Positions 34,786 through 42,009 of a stretch of DNA of 42,009 nucleotides are shown one piece after another. The DNA comes from Lentisphaeria bacterium (GTDB lineage: Bacteria; Verrucomicrobiota; Lentisphaeria; Victivallales; Victivallaceae). Position 1 is the stretch's first letter. Each line of letters opens with the position of its first letter. The stretch lies in assembly GCA_017508135.1 (NCBI GenBank), contig JAFVZN010000078.1, positions 1 to 42,009 of the forward strand, given 5' to 3'. Made by a program: the position numbers and the translations under genes. Under the pieces are notes generated by a model. It was not told the origin of the DNA. It saw only the letters and a program-made list of their open reading frames with translations, and searched no databases.

Positions 34786-35618
34786 GCGCGTTTACCTCCC
34801 GAAGCTGCGTTTTTGGCGACGGCATAACGCTCTTTTTCACTCATTATGCCGTGAACGGGGCAATTGCACTTTTCGATATCCTCCTGGGTGATCGCATCGG
34901 GGGAATCGTAATCGATCTGCGCGAGCATTCCATCGAATTTGATTTTTCCGGGAAGGAGTTTTTCGCACTTGCGGCAGCCGATGCAGCCGGCGGCACACAA
35001 GGAACGCTTGATCGCCGCCTTTTCCGGTGAGTTGCAGTAAATATGGATGTTGGCATTTGCCGGAACCATTTTTATCACATTGCGCGGACAGACTTTTGCA
35101 CATTGTTTGCAGCCGGTGCATAACTCCGGATGCACCACCGCTACCCTGCCGACGATCTCTATCGCGCCGAATGGACAAACCCGGGCGCAGCTGCCCAGAC
35201 CGAGACAGCCGTAACGGCAGGTCGTAGGTCCGCCGGCGACCAGATTGGCGGCGTTGCAATCCTGTACGCCGTTGTAATTCATCTCCTCCGCACCGATGTC
35301 GGCACGGCAGCAGACGACCGCCTGCTGCATTTCGATGGGACCGGCATCTATGCCCAGTGCCATGGCTATCGCGGCACGCTGTTCCACACTGGAGACCGGA
35401 CAGTTCCCCGGAGTGACCTCTCCCGCCGCCAGTGCCCGGGCGAAATCTGCACATCCGGCTCTGCCGCATCCGCCGCAGTTTGCGCCGGGAAGAAGTTCCA
35501 GTGCCAGTTCGACACGGTTATCCTGTTCGACTTTGAATAATTTGACAAAGACACCGACGATTGCTCCCAAGGTGAGTCCGAGCAATCCCATTATGACAAG
35601 TGCGGTATAAAAAGTCAT
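34782..35618 (-). CDS. rnfB: Rnf complex ferredoxin-like subunit B
   Basis: A 278-aa subunit. One N-terminal transmembrane helix (LVIMGLLGLTLGAIVGVFV) is followed by the 4Fe-4S domain CGGCGRAGCADFA and a ferredoxin domain with CLGLGSCARVCP and CTGCKQCAKVCP. A C-terminal cysteine-rich part (CAAGCIGCRKCEK, then CNCPVHG) is also present. It receives electrons from reduced ferredoxin. It lies 23 bp after rnfA. Confidence 0.95.
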   Translation of the reverse strand: MTFYTALVIMGLLGLTLGAIVGVFVKLFKVEQDNRVELALELLPGANCGGCGRAGCADFARALAAGEVTPGNCPVSSVEQRAAIAMALGIDAGPIEMQQAVVCCRADIGAEEMNYNGVQDCNAANLVAGGPTTCRYGCLGLGSCARVCPFGAIEIVGRVAVVHPELCTGCKQCAKVCPRNVIKMVPANANIHIYCNSPEKAAIKRSLCAAGCIGCRKCEKLLPGKIKFDGMLAQIDYDSPDAITQEDIEKCNCPVHGIMSEKERYAVAKNAASGGKRA

Positions 35619-35641
35619 AACAAAACCTCCTTTCCGAGTGG

Positions 35642-36232
35642 TCAGCAGAGTCCGGCAAAACCGGTAAAAGCCATTGCCAGAATACCGGCAGTGATCAGTG
35701 CAATGGGAGTTCCTTCAAAGGCTTTCGGCGGCACCGCCAGTTCAAGCCTTTCCCGGATACTGGAAAACAGAAGCAGTGCCAGAGCAAAGCCAACTCCGGA
35801 AAATGCACCGAAGATCGTGGAATCAAGAACATTGCGCCCGCTTTCCGCGTTGATAGTGGCGGCTCCGAGGACGGCACAGTTGGTTGTTATCAGCGGCAGA
35901 TATATGCCCAGCGCGCGGTAAAGAGACGGGGTCAGCTTCTGCATCATGATCTCCAGAAGCTGAACCAGTGCGGCGATGACCAGAATAAAAAGCAGGATCC
36001 GGAGAAAATCCAGCTTTATCACCGTTCCGGCGATGGTAAATTCCAATAAATAATTGGAGATGGCAGAGGTGATACACGACGCCAGTGCCATAACGAAAAT
36101 AACCGCACCCGACATCCCCATTGCGGTGCTTAAACGTTTGGACACTCCGAGAAACGGACAAATCCCCAAAAAACGTGAAAGTACAAAATTATATACTAAC
36201 ACGGCCCCAACAGTAAGTTCCAAATACTTCAT
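35642..36232 (-). CDS. rnfA: Rnf complex subunit A
   Basis: A 196-aa six-helix membrane protein, slightly longer than the usual 190-193. NFVLSRFLGICPFLGVSK near the N-terminus and ALGIYLPLITTNCAVLG in the middle, each with a conserved Cys for the shared [2Fe-2S] cluster, identify the RnfA/NqrE family. It is the first gene of rnfABCDGE on the minus strand. The complex couples ferredoxin:NAD+ oxidoreduction to Na+ or H+ transport. Confidence 0.95.
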   Translation of the reverse strand: MKYLELTVGAVLVYNFVLSRFLGICPFLGVSKRLSTAMGMSGAVIFVMALASCITSAISNYLLEFTIAGTVIKLDFLRILLFILVIAALVQLLEIMMQKLTPSLYRALGIYLPLITTNCAVLGAATINAESGRNVLDSTIFGAFSGVGFALALLLFSSIRERLELAVPPKAFEGTPIALITAGILAMAFTGFAGLC

Positions 36233-36302
36233 CTTCAGTCTTTCCTGTTAAGATTGCAATTTTTTTGCCGGAGACGGAACACCGCCTCCGGATGACATTT
36301 TA

Positions 36303-38015
36303 TCAATATACCTCCCGTATATCAATAATGTTCAACTGTGCCGGTTCTCCGGGCTGCTGCTTGTTCAGCTGCGGTGTTGCCAGGACATCCAGAACGCGGG
36401 AACTGAATTCGCTGACGGTACGGTTGAAGGCGATAAAGTCCATCTGACCGTGGCGGCTCTGCAGAGTTCCCCGGGTATGGGCACCGCCGCCGATGGCTCC
36501 GCACCGGATGACCCGCAGATCGTTGAAGCGGTAAACCGGTTTCTGATTGCTGTGACCGAATGGCGACAGACGTTCCAGACAGGTGAAGAACTCCGGAGTC
36601 AGTTCCTCCAGGTGAGCTTCCCCGTCATAAGCGATAAAACGTTCAAGTTCCGACGGGGCGATCTGCTTGCGGATCTCCTTGTCCATCTCTTCAAAGAACG
36701 GCGCGATATTCTCGGTTTTCAAACCGATACCGACTGCCATCGGGTGACCGCCGTAACGTTCCAGCAAGTGGGAACTGCGGCTGAGAACTTCCACCAGATT
36801 CAAGTTGGCAATGCTTCTGCCGGAACCGTAGGCTTCGTCACCCTGAATGGTCAGCACGATGGTGGGACGGTTGTAATCCCGGGCAAGCCGGGAAGCTACG
36901 ATACCGATGACCCCCTGATGCCAGTTTCTTCCGGCGACCAGAAGGGAATATGGGCTCTGCCAGGCGAGATTGCGTTCTATCTGCTCTCTGGCATCCTGAT
37001 AGATTTCCTGCTCCTTCTCCTGTCGGCTGCGGTTGAACTGCTCCAGTTGTCCGGCGCAGTTGTAGGCATCGACGATGCACTCGGATTCCAGCAGTTTCAG
37101 AGCGACATTTGCATCTCCGACACGCCCGGCGGCGTTGATCCGGGGAGCGAGACGGAAGGTGATGTCGGAGGGGACAAGTTCGGAACGGATGCGGGAACTT
37201 TCGATAAGAGCCCGGATGCCGGGACGGAGCTGACGGCGGAGGGCTTCGATACCGTACTTGACCAGAATGCGGTTTTCACCGAGCAGCGGCACGATATCAG
37301 CGACTGTTCCCAGAGCAACGTAATCGAGAACCTCTTCCAGATTGGTCTGGAAACCGCCGAGATTGTTTTCGCGTCCGTACTTCACAAAGGCGTGAGAAAG
37401 TTTAAACGCGGCACCGGCTCCGGAGAGCAGTTGGAGATCTTCCAGTTCCGGATAAACCTTGGGGTTGATGACGGCAAGAGCCTTCGGCAGTTCGGAACCT
37501 GCTTCGTGGTGGTCGGTGACGATGACATCGATACCCAAAGCAACGGCATTTTCGACCGCTTCACAGCTGGTGATACCGCAGTCGACGGTAACGAGGACAC
37601 CGCACTTACCGAACATCTCAAGAGCTTTTTCCAGAGATTCCGGAGTGAAACCGTAACCGTCATCGAAACGGTGGGGAATGAAGGAGTTGACAATTGCTCC
37701 ATTCTGACGGAGGACCAGAGCCAGCAGAGCACTGGCAGTGATGCCGTCGGTATCATAGTCACCGTGGATGAGGATCGGTTCCCGGTCGGCAATGGCCTGC
37801 CACAAGCGGGCGGAGGCATCCTTTATTCCGGGGAAACGGTAAGGATCGCTCAGGTTGGCGAGCCGGGGGTTGATGAAATCGCGTATCTGATCGACGGAGA
37901 TGCCCCGCGAGGCAAAGTAGACCGCGATCGGACGGGGGAATGAAAATTTCTGTTGTATCAGATCAATATCCTGATCCAGAAAATTTCCGGACTGTTTCCA
38001 ATTTTTAGCACCCAT
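36303..38015 (-). CDS. recJ: single-stranded-DNA-specific exonuclease RecJ
   Basis: A 570-aa RecJ. The DHH phosphoesterase motifs are HGDYDTDG (D86, D88, D90), TVDCGITS with D145 and VTDHHEAG with D168, H169, H170. The DHHA1 domain follows with NWHQGVIGIVASRLAR, GSGRSIANLNL and RYGGHPMAVG, and then the OB-fold region. It degrades ssDNA 5' to 3' in recombination and mismatch repair. In the 70-bp gap to rnfA a stem CCGGAGACGG/CCGCCTCCGG (36268-36291) occurs without a T-run, so it is not called as a terminator. Confidence 0.96.
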   Translation of the reverse strand: MGAKNWKQSGNFLDQDIDLIQQKFSFPRPIAVYFASRGISVDQIRDFINPRLANLSDPYRFPGIKDASARLWQAIADREPILIHGDYDTDGITASALLALVLRQNGAIVNSFIPHRFDDGYGFTPESLEKALEMFGKCGVLVTVDCGITSCEAVENAVALGIDVIVTDHHEAGSELPKALAVINPKVYPELEDLQLLSGAGAAFKLSHAFVKYGRENNLGGFQTNLEEVLDYVALGTVADIVPLLGENRILVKYGIEALRRQLRPGIRALIESSRIRSELVPSDITFRLAPRINAAGRVGDANVALKLLESECIVDAYNCAGQLEQFNRSRQEKEQEIYQDAREQIERNLAWQSPYSLLVAGRNWHQGVIGIVASRLARDYNRPTIVLTIQGDEAYGSGRSIANLNLVEVLSRSSHLLERYGGHPMAVGIGLKTENIAPFFEEMDKEIRKQIAPSELERFIAYDGEAHLEELTPEFFTCLERLSPFGHSNQKPVYRFNDLRVIRCGAIGGGAHTRGTLQSRHGQMDFIAFNRTVSEFSSRVLDVLATPQLNKQQPGEPAQLNIIDIREVY

Positions 38016-38132
38016 TGTTCTTTATACTCTTCCGTTATTTATTCATCTTATAAGATAACACCGGAAACAGTATTTGTAAAGCCGTAAAAGGAAAATTTTG
38101 GAAATAATTTCACAGATATCCCGAAAAATCTC

Positions 38133-38290
38133 CCTGCGGCGGTGCATTGTTGGCAATTTCGCGCCTTGCGGATGGAACAGGCCGTGCAGCGACCAACGGG
38201 AGCAAAAAATACTTCGCTTTTCCCGGAAGGGGTGGTGTGTGGGGAGGGTAAACCCTCTTTTCTCGTGAAAAGAAGTTTTTCCCTTCCCCC
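38133..38290 (+). repeat. repeat B followed by repeat A, intergenic copy 1
   Basis: The repeat-B core CCTGCGGCGGTG...GGCAATTTCGCGCCTTGC (38133-38169) is followed at 38189 by GCGACCAACGGGAGCAAAA and an imperfect palindrome (38241-38262 with 38267-38289). The frame TGAKNTSLFPEG, then GKPSFLVKRSFSLPP, matches the other copies. The 560 bp between recJ and the gene at 38577 hold only these repeats and a promoter. Confidence 0.85.
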
Positions 38291-38310
38291 GGAATTCCGG
38301 CATCTTTTAC

Positions 38311-38483
38311 AAACGCTATATTCCCATTGAGGGGAGATAATTTGATAAGCTTTTTGCGACCAACGGGAGCAAAAAATACTTCGCTTTTCCCGGAAGGGGT
38401 GGGGTGTGGGGAGGGGAAACCCTCTTTTCTCGTGAAAAGAGGGTTTCCCCTCCCCACAAGTCATCTCCTCTTTTCGGGAACAG
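38311..38483 (+). repeat. repeat A, intergenic copy 2, with perfect 24-bp palindrome
   Basis: Begins AAACGCTATATTCCC and carries GGGGAG then TTG at 38342, GCGACCAACGGGAGCAAAA at 38356, and a perfect inverted repeat with 24-bp arms 38406-38429 and 38434-38457 (loop TCGT). A 50-codon frame from TTG 38342 to TAA 38494 encodes FLRPTGAKNTSLFPEG and VKRGFPLPTSH, and ends shortly after. The same 173-177-bp unit recurs in reverse at 41780-41956. Confidence 0.93.
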
Positions 38484-38517
38484 CGCATTTATAAAAGACG
38501 CCTGCCGGTGTCTTGCC

Positions 38518-38546
38518 TTGATTTTTCTTTTTGGCGGTGCTATATT
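38518..38546 (+). promoter_or_regulatory. promoter of the small membrane-protein gene
   Basis: TTGATT (38518-38523), a 17-bp spacer and TGC-TATATT (38541-38546), 30 bp upstream of the start codon. GCGGTGCTATATT is identical to that upstream of 19485. Confidence 0.65.
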
Positions 38547-38576
38547 ATTTTCCGGATAAAAAGTCAAGGAAATATC

Positions 38577-39227
38577 ATGAGGAGTTTTGAGCAAATGTTC
38601 TTTTGCATAGCGATCATCTATTTGCTGGCATTACTGGGATTTCTCACTCAATTGAAGCGCATTTCCCGGTGGTGGCGGCTGGGGATATTGGCGGTTTTCT
38701 GCGCGGTAAATATGGCTTTCGCCGGAATATTGCGCACCCTGGCGTATCTTTCTTACAACATCCAATCCGGAGAGCGCGCCTTGAAGTTCTTTACAGAACT
38801 TGCCGGACAACTTGCCAACGACACAGTGACCATCGAATACCTGCCCATGCCGACCTATACCGCAAGCATCGTTTGGGGTATAATTTCACTGTCGGGAATG
38901 ATTGCCGCGTTTGTGGTGCTGGGGATGAAATTCCGCTGGTACAGTTGGATCGCCGCCCTTTCAGCGATGATTTTCGCCTTTGGCACATTGGGCATCCAAA
39001 CACCGTATACGGAATCGCGGTACATCAGAGACTCCAATCTTTTGCGAAAAAAAACCTATTCTCTTATTGAGCAGAAACGCAAAGAAAATGTAAGTACCAA
39101 ACAACTCTCCGATGCGATCAAAGCCAATTTGAAGGATTTCCACTACTCTTACGAAAACCGCAAAGACGAAAAGGCATCTTCTGAAAAAATCCTGACCGCC
39201 ATGCAAAACTTACAGCCGGAAAAATAA
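38577..39227 (+). CDS. four-helix membrane protein of unknown function
   Basis: From ATG 38577 (AAGGA upstream) it is 216 aa. Four hydrophobic segments are visible: FFCIAIIYLLALLGFL, LGILAVFCAVNMAFAGI, VWGIISLSGMIAAFVVLGM and IAALSAMIFAFGTLGI. The last 70 residues are polar and Lys/Glu-rich (KENVSTKQLSDAIKANLK), probably a cytoplasmic tail. I do not recognise a family. It has its own promoter and is followed by a secreted hydrolase gene with a separate one, so it need not share its function. The gene sits inside the repeat-A-bounded segment. Confidence 0.75.
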   Translation: MRSFEQMFFCIAIIYLLALLGFLTQLKRISRWWRLGILAVFCAVNMAFAGILRTLAYLSYNIQSGERALKFFTELAGQLANDTVTIEYLPMPTYTASIVWGIISLSGMIAAFVVLGMKFRWYSWIAALSAMIFAFGTLGIQTPYTESRYIRDSNLLRKKTYSLIEQKRKENVSTKQLSDAIKANLKDFHYSYENRKDEKASSEKILTAMQNLQPEK

Positions 39228-39276
39228 GATCCCATTTTAACTCCTGCGTTTCAAACCGTGTACGCAGAAAGTCATC

Positions 39277-39305
39277 TTGATTTTCGCTTGCGGCGATGCT
39301 ATATT
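39277..39305 (+). promoter_or_regulatory. promoter of the S15/CocE-type hydrolase gene
   Basis: TTGATT (39277-39282), a 17-bp spacer and TGC-TATATT (39300-39305), ending 32 bp before the ATG. GCGATGCTATATT differs by one base from the two GCGGTGCTATATT sites. Confidence 0.65.
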
Positions 39306-39337
39306 AATCATCCGGAATAACCGAAGGAAGTTTTGAT

Positions 39338-41008
39338 ATGAAATTTTTATTGTCGCTTTTTTGTGCATGTTCATCTTTTTGTGCTGTCGCCGGAAATCTG
39401 GTACGCGAACACATGGTCACTGCAAAAGATGGAACAAAACTTTACACGTTGACGGCAGTTCCGGCAAAAAACAAAAAATATCCGGTGATAATCCAGCGTA
39501 ATCCTTACATAAAAAACACTCCGGAAGAACTCGCGTTCAGAATAAAACTTTTTAAAAAGAAGGATCTTCGCGGTTTTGTCCTTGTTTTCCAGCACTGCCG
39601 GGGAACCGGCAAAAGTGAAGGCGATTTCATCCCCTATATCAACGAATCCTCCGACGGTCAGGATCTGTTGAACTGGGTCCGGAAACAGGATTTTTACAAC
39701 GGCGAAATTTACCTTTCCGGCGGCAGTTACGGCGCAAGTGTCCACGGCTCCTATCTCAATACCCCTCAAACAGATATCAAAGGCATATACTGGGCGGCTC
39801 AAGATACTGAACGCTACAACATCATCTACCGCAACGGTTTTCTGCGCCTGCAGCTGCACTCGAGCTGGTATCTTAAGATGTACAAAATAAACTCATCCAT
39901 AAAACGCAAACGCCGGGCGGCACGATTCAACGCCTTCCCTCTGACCGGCATTACCCGCGATGTCTTCGGTGAACCTGCCCCGGATTATGAAACTATCCTG
40001 CTGCATCCGGATAAAAACGATCCTTTCTGGAAAACTCCCGGCTGTGGCGGCGGCGAATACTCCAACGCTCTTGTCAATGCCAGGATCCCGACCTTCTTTG
40101 TCGGCTCCTGGCACGATATTTACATCACCGGCATGCTCGACATCTGGAGAAAACTTGATCCGGAACACCGGAAAAACTGCGTCTTTATGATAACTCCTTT
40201 TGAACACGCCTACCCCAACCGCCGGAAAGATCTCGCCACGGAACTCTTCTCCCCCGGCGGCCGGCCGTCTGAATACGCCCCCGTCGGCGACCTCGACTGC
40301 TTCTGGTTCAAGCACTTGAGAAAAGAGAATGATCTTCCGCATTTTACCAAAGGTAAGATCACCCGCTATGTTCTCTTCGGCAACAAGTGGGAAACTTCGG
40401 AGGATGTCGGAACCGATTCCGCTTCCATAAAATTTTATCTCAATGCCGACCGGGAGCTTACCACCGCCGTTCCGCCGTCCGGAAAGATAACTTACACCTA
40501 CGATCCCCGCGATCCAGCTGCTTTCAAAGGTGCTTGTCACGGCAACTTCGGCGGCGTGCAATTACAGGATGCTCCCAACTCCCGGCAGGACATCATCTCC
40601 TTTATCTCCGCACCTTTTACCCACGACCAGATCGTTGAAGGTGATTTCTATGGAAAACTTTTCGTCACCTCCTCCGCTCCTGATACTTGTTTTTACCTCC
40701 GCTTGAGCGTGGTGAAAAACGGCAGGGCTTTCGGCTTGCGCAACGAAATCGACTCCATCTGCCGCACCAATCCCGATTTCCGCCCCGGCAAGGAAGCGGT
40801 GATCGACTTCAAAATCGCCGCTCACAGCTTCAAACTTTCCCGAGGTGACCGGTTGCGGCTGGATATATCCAGTTCCTGCTGGCCTTATTTCCAGCTGCAC
40901 AGCAACTTCAGGGGCAATCAGGCACTTCAAAAGAGTTCTCAAATTGCCGCCAACACCATCCTTACCGGCAAATCGTTTATCGCGATCCCCATGGCAAAAT
41001 CCCGCTGA
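39338..41008 (+). CDS. secreted S15/CocE-NonD family alpha/beta hydrolase
   Basis: A 556-aa exported protein (signal MKFLLSLFCACSSFCAVAGN). The alpha/beta-hydrolase core has QHCRGTGKSEG and the nucleophile S130 in LSGGSYGASVHG. The Asp in VGSWHDIYITG and the His in TPFEHAYPN complete a plausible triad. The last 150 residues form the jelly-roll domain found in X-Pro dipeptidyl-peptidase and cocaine esterase families (GDRLRLDISSSCWPYF). It could cleave X-Pro peptides or ester groups such as acyl decorations on glycans; the sequence does not decide. The RBS GAAGGAAG precedes the ATG. Confidence 0.88.
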   Translation: MKFLLSLFCACSSFCAVAGNLVREHMVTAKDGTKLYTLTAVPAKNKKYPVIIQRNPYIKNTPEELAFRIKLFKKKDLRGFVLVFQHCRGTGKSEGDFIPYINESSDGQDLLNWVRKQDFYNGEIYLSGGSYGASVHGSYLNTPQTDIKGIYWAAQDTERYNIIYRNGFLRLQLHSSWYLKMYKINSSIKRKRRAARFNAFPLTGITRDVFGEPAPDYETILLHPDKNDPFWKTPGCGGGEYSNALVNARIPTFFVGSWHDIYITGMLDIWRKLDPEHRKNCVFMITPFEHAYPNRRKDLATELFSPGGRPSEYAPVGDLDCFWFKHLRKENDLPHFTKGKITRYVLFGNKWETSEDVGTDSASIKFYLNADRELTTAVPPSGKITYTYDPRDPAAFKGACHGNFGGVQLQDAPNSRQDIISFISAPFTHDQIVEGDFYGKLFVTSSAPDTCFYLRLSVVKNGRAFGLRNEIDSICRTNPDFRPGKEAVIDFKIAAHSFKLSRGDRLRLDISSSCWPYFQLHSNFRGNQALQKSSQIAANTILTGKSFIAIPMAKSR

Positions 41009-41035
41009 ACCAGACTTTTTGAGCTCCATCCGCTG

Positions 41036-41064
41036 TTGAAAAAGTGCAATTTCACCGCTATATT
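41036..41064 (+). promoter_or_regulatory. promoter of the gene at 41097
   Basis: TTGAAA (41036-41041), a 17-bp spacer and CGC-TATATT (41059-41064), 32 bp before the ATG. The CGCTATATT core is also in repeat A. Confidence 0.55.
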
Positions 41065-41096
41065 ATGCCAATGATTTTATCAAGGAGTTTTTACTT

Positions 41097-41744
41097 ATGG
41101 AAAAATATTACACCACATTCGCCAGAGATAAATGGAATCAGGACGATTGGCTCGTTGTCCGCAGTCCCCGCTGGGAAGATGTGAGCCATTGGATACAGCG
41201 CGACGACTGCATTTCCAACTACGTTCCGGACGACCTCAAGCCCGAAGATATGCAAATGGGACGTGACCGCACCGGCGAAAGTTACATCAGTATGCTTTTG
41301 AAACAGCCGGTTTCCGGCAGTGCCCGTCTTTCGACGACCTGCGTTTTCCACAGCCGCATGGCGCCGCTGATCGTGCTTTCACGCGAACTCGGCCCCATCC
41401 ACCATGAACATCTGGAAGTCGTCCTTTACGATCGCGGCGTCAATTTGTGGCACCACTTCTACCGCGACGGCAAACCGTCGTGGAAACTGCTCTCCTTTAT
41501 CGAACTCGATCTGGCTATCGACGAAAAGCACACTCTCACCGCCGAAATGATCGTCACCCACAAGGGAAAATTCCTGCTGATGGGATGCGACGGCAAGACC
41601 TTCGACTGCCGCCTTGCCGATGATTGGCCGGAAACATACTACGTCGGCTTCACCGGATGCGAAGGCAGAAACAGCTTCTATGATTTCAGCGTCATCCCCG
41701 GCAGAACCGATTCCGAGGCGATGAAAGAACGCGTCTCTGATTAA
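41097..41744 (+). CDS. protein of unknown function, possible concanavalin-A-like fold
   Basis: A 215-aa protein with no signal peptide, start ATG 41097 with AAGGAG upstream. It is rich in Trp and beta-strands; WHHFYRDGKPSWKLLSFIEL and YYVGFTGCEGRNSFYDFSV at the end resemble the edge of LamG/glucanase-like beta-sandwich proteins. I do not recognise a named family. A role in recognising or cleaving glycans is conceivable. It ends next to the inverted copy of repeat A. Confidence 0.72.
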   Translation: MEKYYTTFARDKWNQDDWLVVRSPRWEDVSHWIQRDDCISNYVPDDLKPEDMQMGRDRTGESYISMLLKQPVSGSARLSTTCVFHSRMAPLIVLSRELGPIHHEHLEVVLYDRGVNLWHHFYRDGKPSWKLLSFIELDLAIDEKHTLTAEMIVTHKGKFLLMGCDGKTFDCRLADDWPETYYVGFTGCEGRNSFYDFSVIPGRTDSEAMKERVSD

Positions 41745-41779
41745 GTCGTTTTTCATGATGACAAAACAGGCGGAAAGCT

Positions 41780-41956
41780 CTGTTCCCGAAAAGGGAGATG
41801 ATTTGTGGGGAGGGGAAACCCTCTTTTCACGGGAAAAGAGGGTTTCCCCTCCCCACACCCCACCCCTTCCGAGAAAAGCGAAGTATTTTTTGCTCCCGTT
41901 GGTCGCAAAAAGCTTATCAAATTATCTTCCCCCCACACAAAGGGAATATAGCGTTT
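41780..41956 (-). repeat. repeat A, copy 3, inverted, with perfect 24-bp palindrome
   Basis: This is the reverse complement of the 38311-38483 unit with few differences. The 24-bp arms are 41805-41828 and 41833-41856 (loop ACGG on the plus strand) and are perfectly complementary. GGGAATATAGCGTTT (41942-41956) is the complement of the unit's start. On the minus strand a frame from TTG 41920 to 41753 encodes FLRPTGAKNTSLFSEG and GKPSFPVKRGFPLPT, then a different tail. Confidence 0.93.
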
Positions 41957-42009
41957 CAAAAAGCTCTGTTCACGGGAAAAGATGGTTTCCCCTCCCCACA
42001 CCCCACCCC
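41957..42009 (-). repeat. repeat A, copy 4, truncated by the window end
   Basis: Minus-strand sequence from 42009 reads GGGGTGGGGTGTGGGGAGGG, then the left half of the palindrome with one change and a decayed right half. The array therefore continues beyond the window. Confidence 0.8.

Noticed and set aside
36268-36291. Terminator between recJ and rnfA
   Set aside because: Good stem, but no T-run follows on either strand.
38133-42009. Composite transposon
   Set aside because: No transposase, integrase or target-site duplication is visible; the repeats also occur elsewhere singly.

Overview
The window looks like part of the chromosome of an anaerobic member of the Lentisphaerota (Victivallales-like). 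The reasons are a prepilin-type protein with the [18 protein letters not shown] signature, DUF4838 and DUF4091 secreted proteins with diverged GH39 and GH2 enzymes, a complete Rnf complex, rubrerythrin, and a clade-X-type phosphofructokinase. This assignment is inferred from gene content only. No rRNA, tRNA, CRISPR array, transposase or phage gene was seen.

Layout. 0.25-3.9 kb: a four-gene, translationally coupled plus-strand operon (enolase-superfamily dehydratase, RraA-like aldolase, UlaG-like metallohydrolase, SDR), probably for catabolism of a sugar acid or lactone. 3.9-4.6 kb: a gene-free block with a 92-bp tandem repeat in an AB-AB-C arrangement. 4.6-8.2 kb: minus-strand UDP-glucuronate decarboxylase, phosphofructokinase and an orphan PAS histidine kinase. 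8.3-11.6 kb: plus-strand secreted propeller-like protein, FmdB zinc ribbon, RsmA/KsgA and NadA. 11.6-18.7 kb: an AraC regulator divergent from a tightly spaced set of oxidoreductase, pseudopilin, DUF4091 protein and GH39-like enzyme. 18.8-25.1 kb: rubrerythrin, then a DUF4838 protein and a GH2 enzyme. 25.1-30.8 kb: RuvB (minus), then transketolase, phosphohexomutase, Nudix hydrolase and PurE. 31.0-36.2 kb: minus-strand rnfABCDGE. 36.3-38.0 kb: RecJ. 38.1-42.0 kb: a small membrane protein, a secreted S15/CocE-type hydrolase and a lectin-fold-like protein, flanked on both sides by the same palindromic repeat in opposite orientation.

How the genes work together. The secreted or large carbohydrate-active proteins, the sugar-acid operon, PFK, transketolase, phosphohexomutase and UDP-xylose synthase fit a heterotrophic glycan degrader. 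Rnf and rubrerythrin fit a strictly anaerobic, ferredoxin-based energy metabolism with oxygen-stress protection.

The most unusual feature is a dispersed, GC-rich palindromic repeat. In one reading frame it encodes a short peptide resembling the long N-terminal leader of the pseudopilin at 13831, and it stops where the mature pilin would begin. At least four intergenic copies keep this frame, most with a Shine-Dalgarno-like sequence and start codon. This suggests exchange of 5' ends between a repeat family and prepilin genes. A recurring promoter type (TTGnnn, 17 bp, TGCTATATT) is also seen upstream of many genes.
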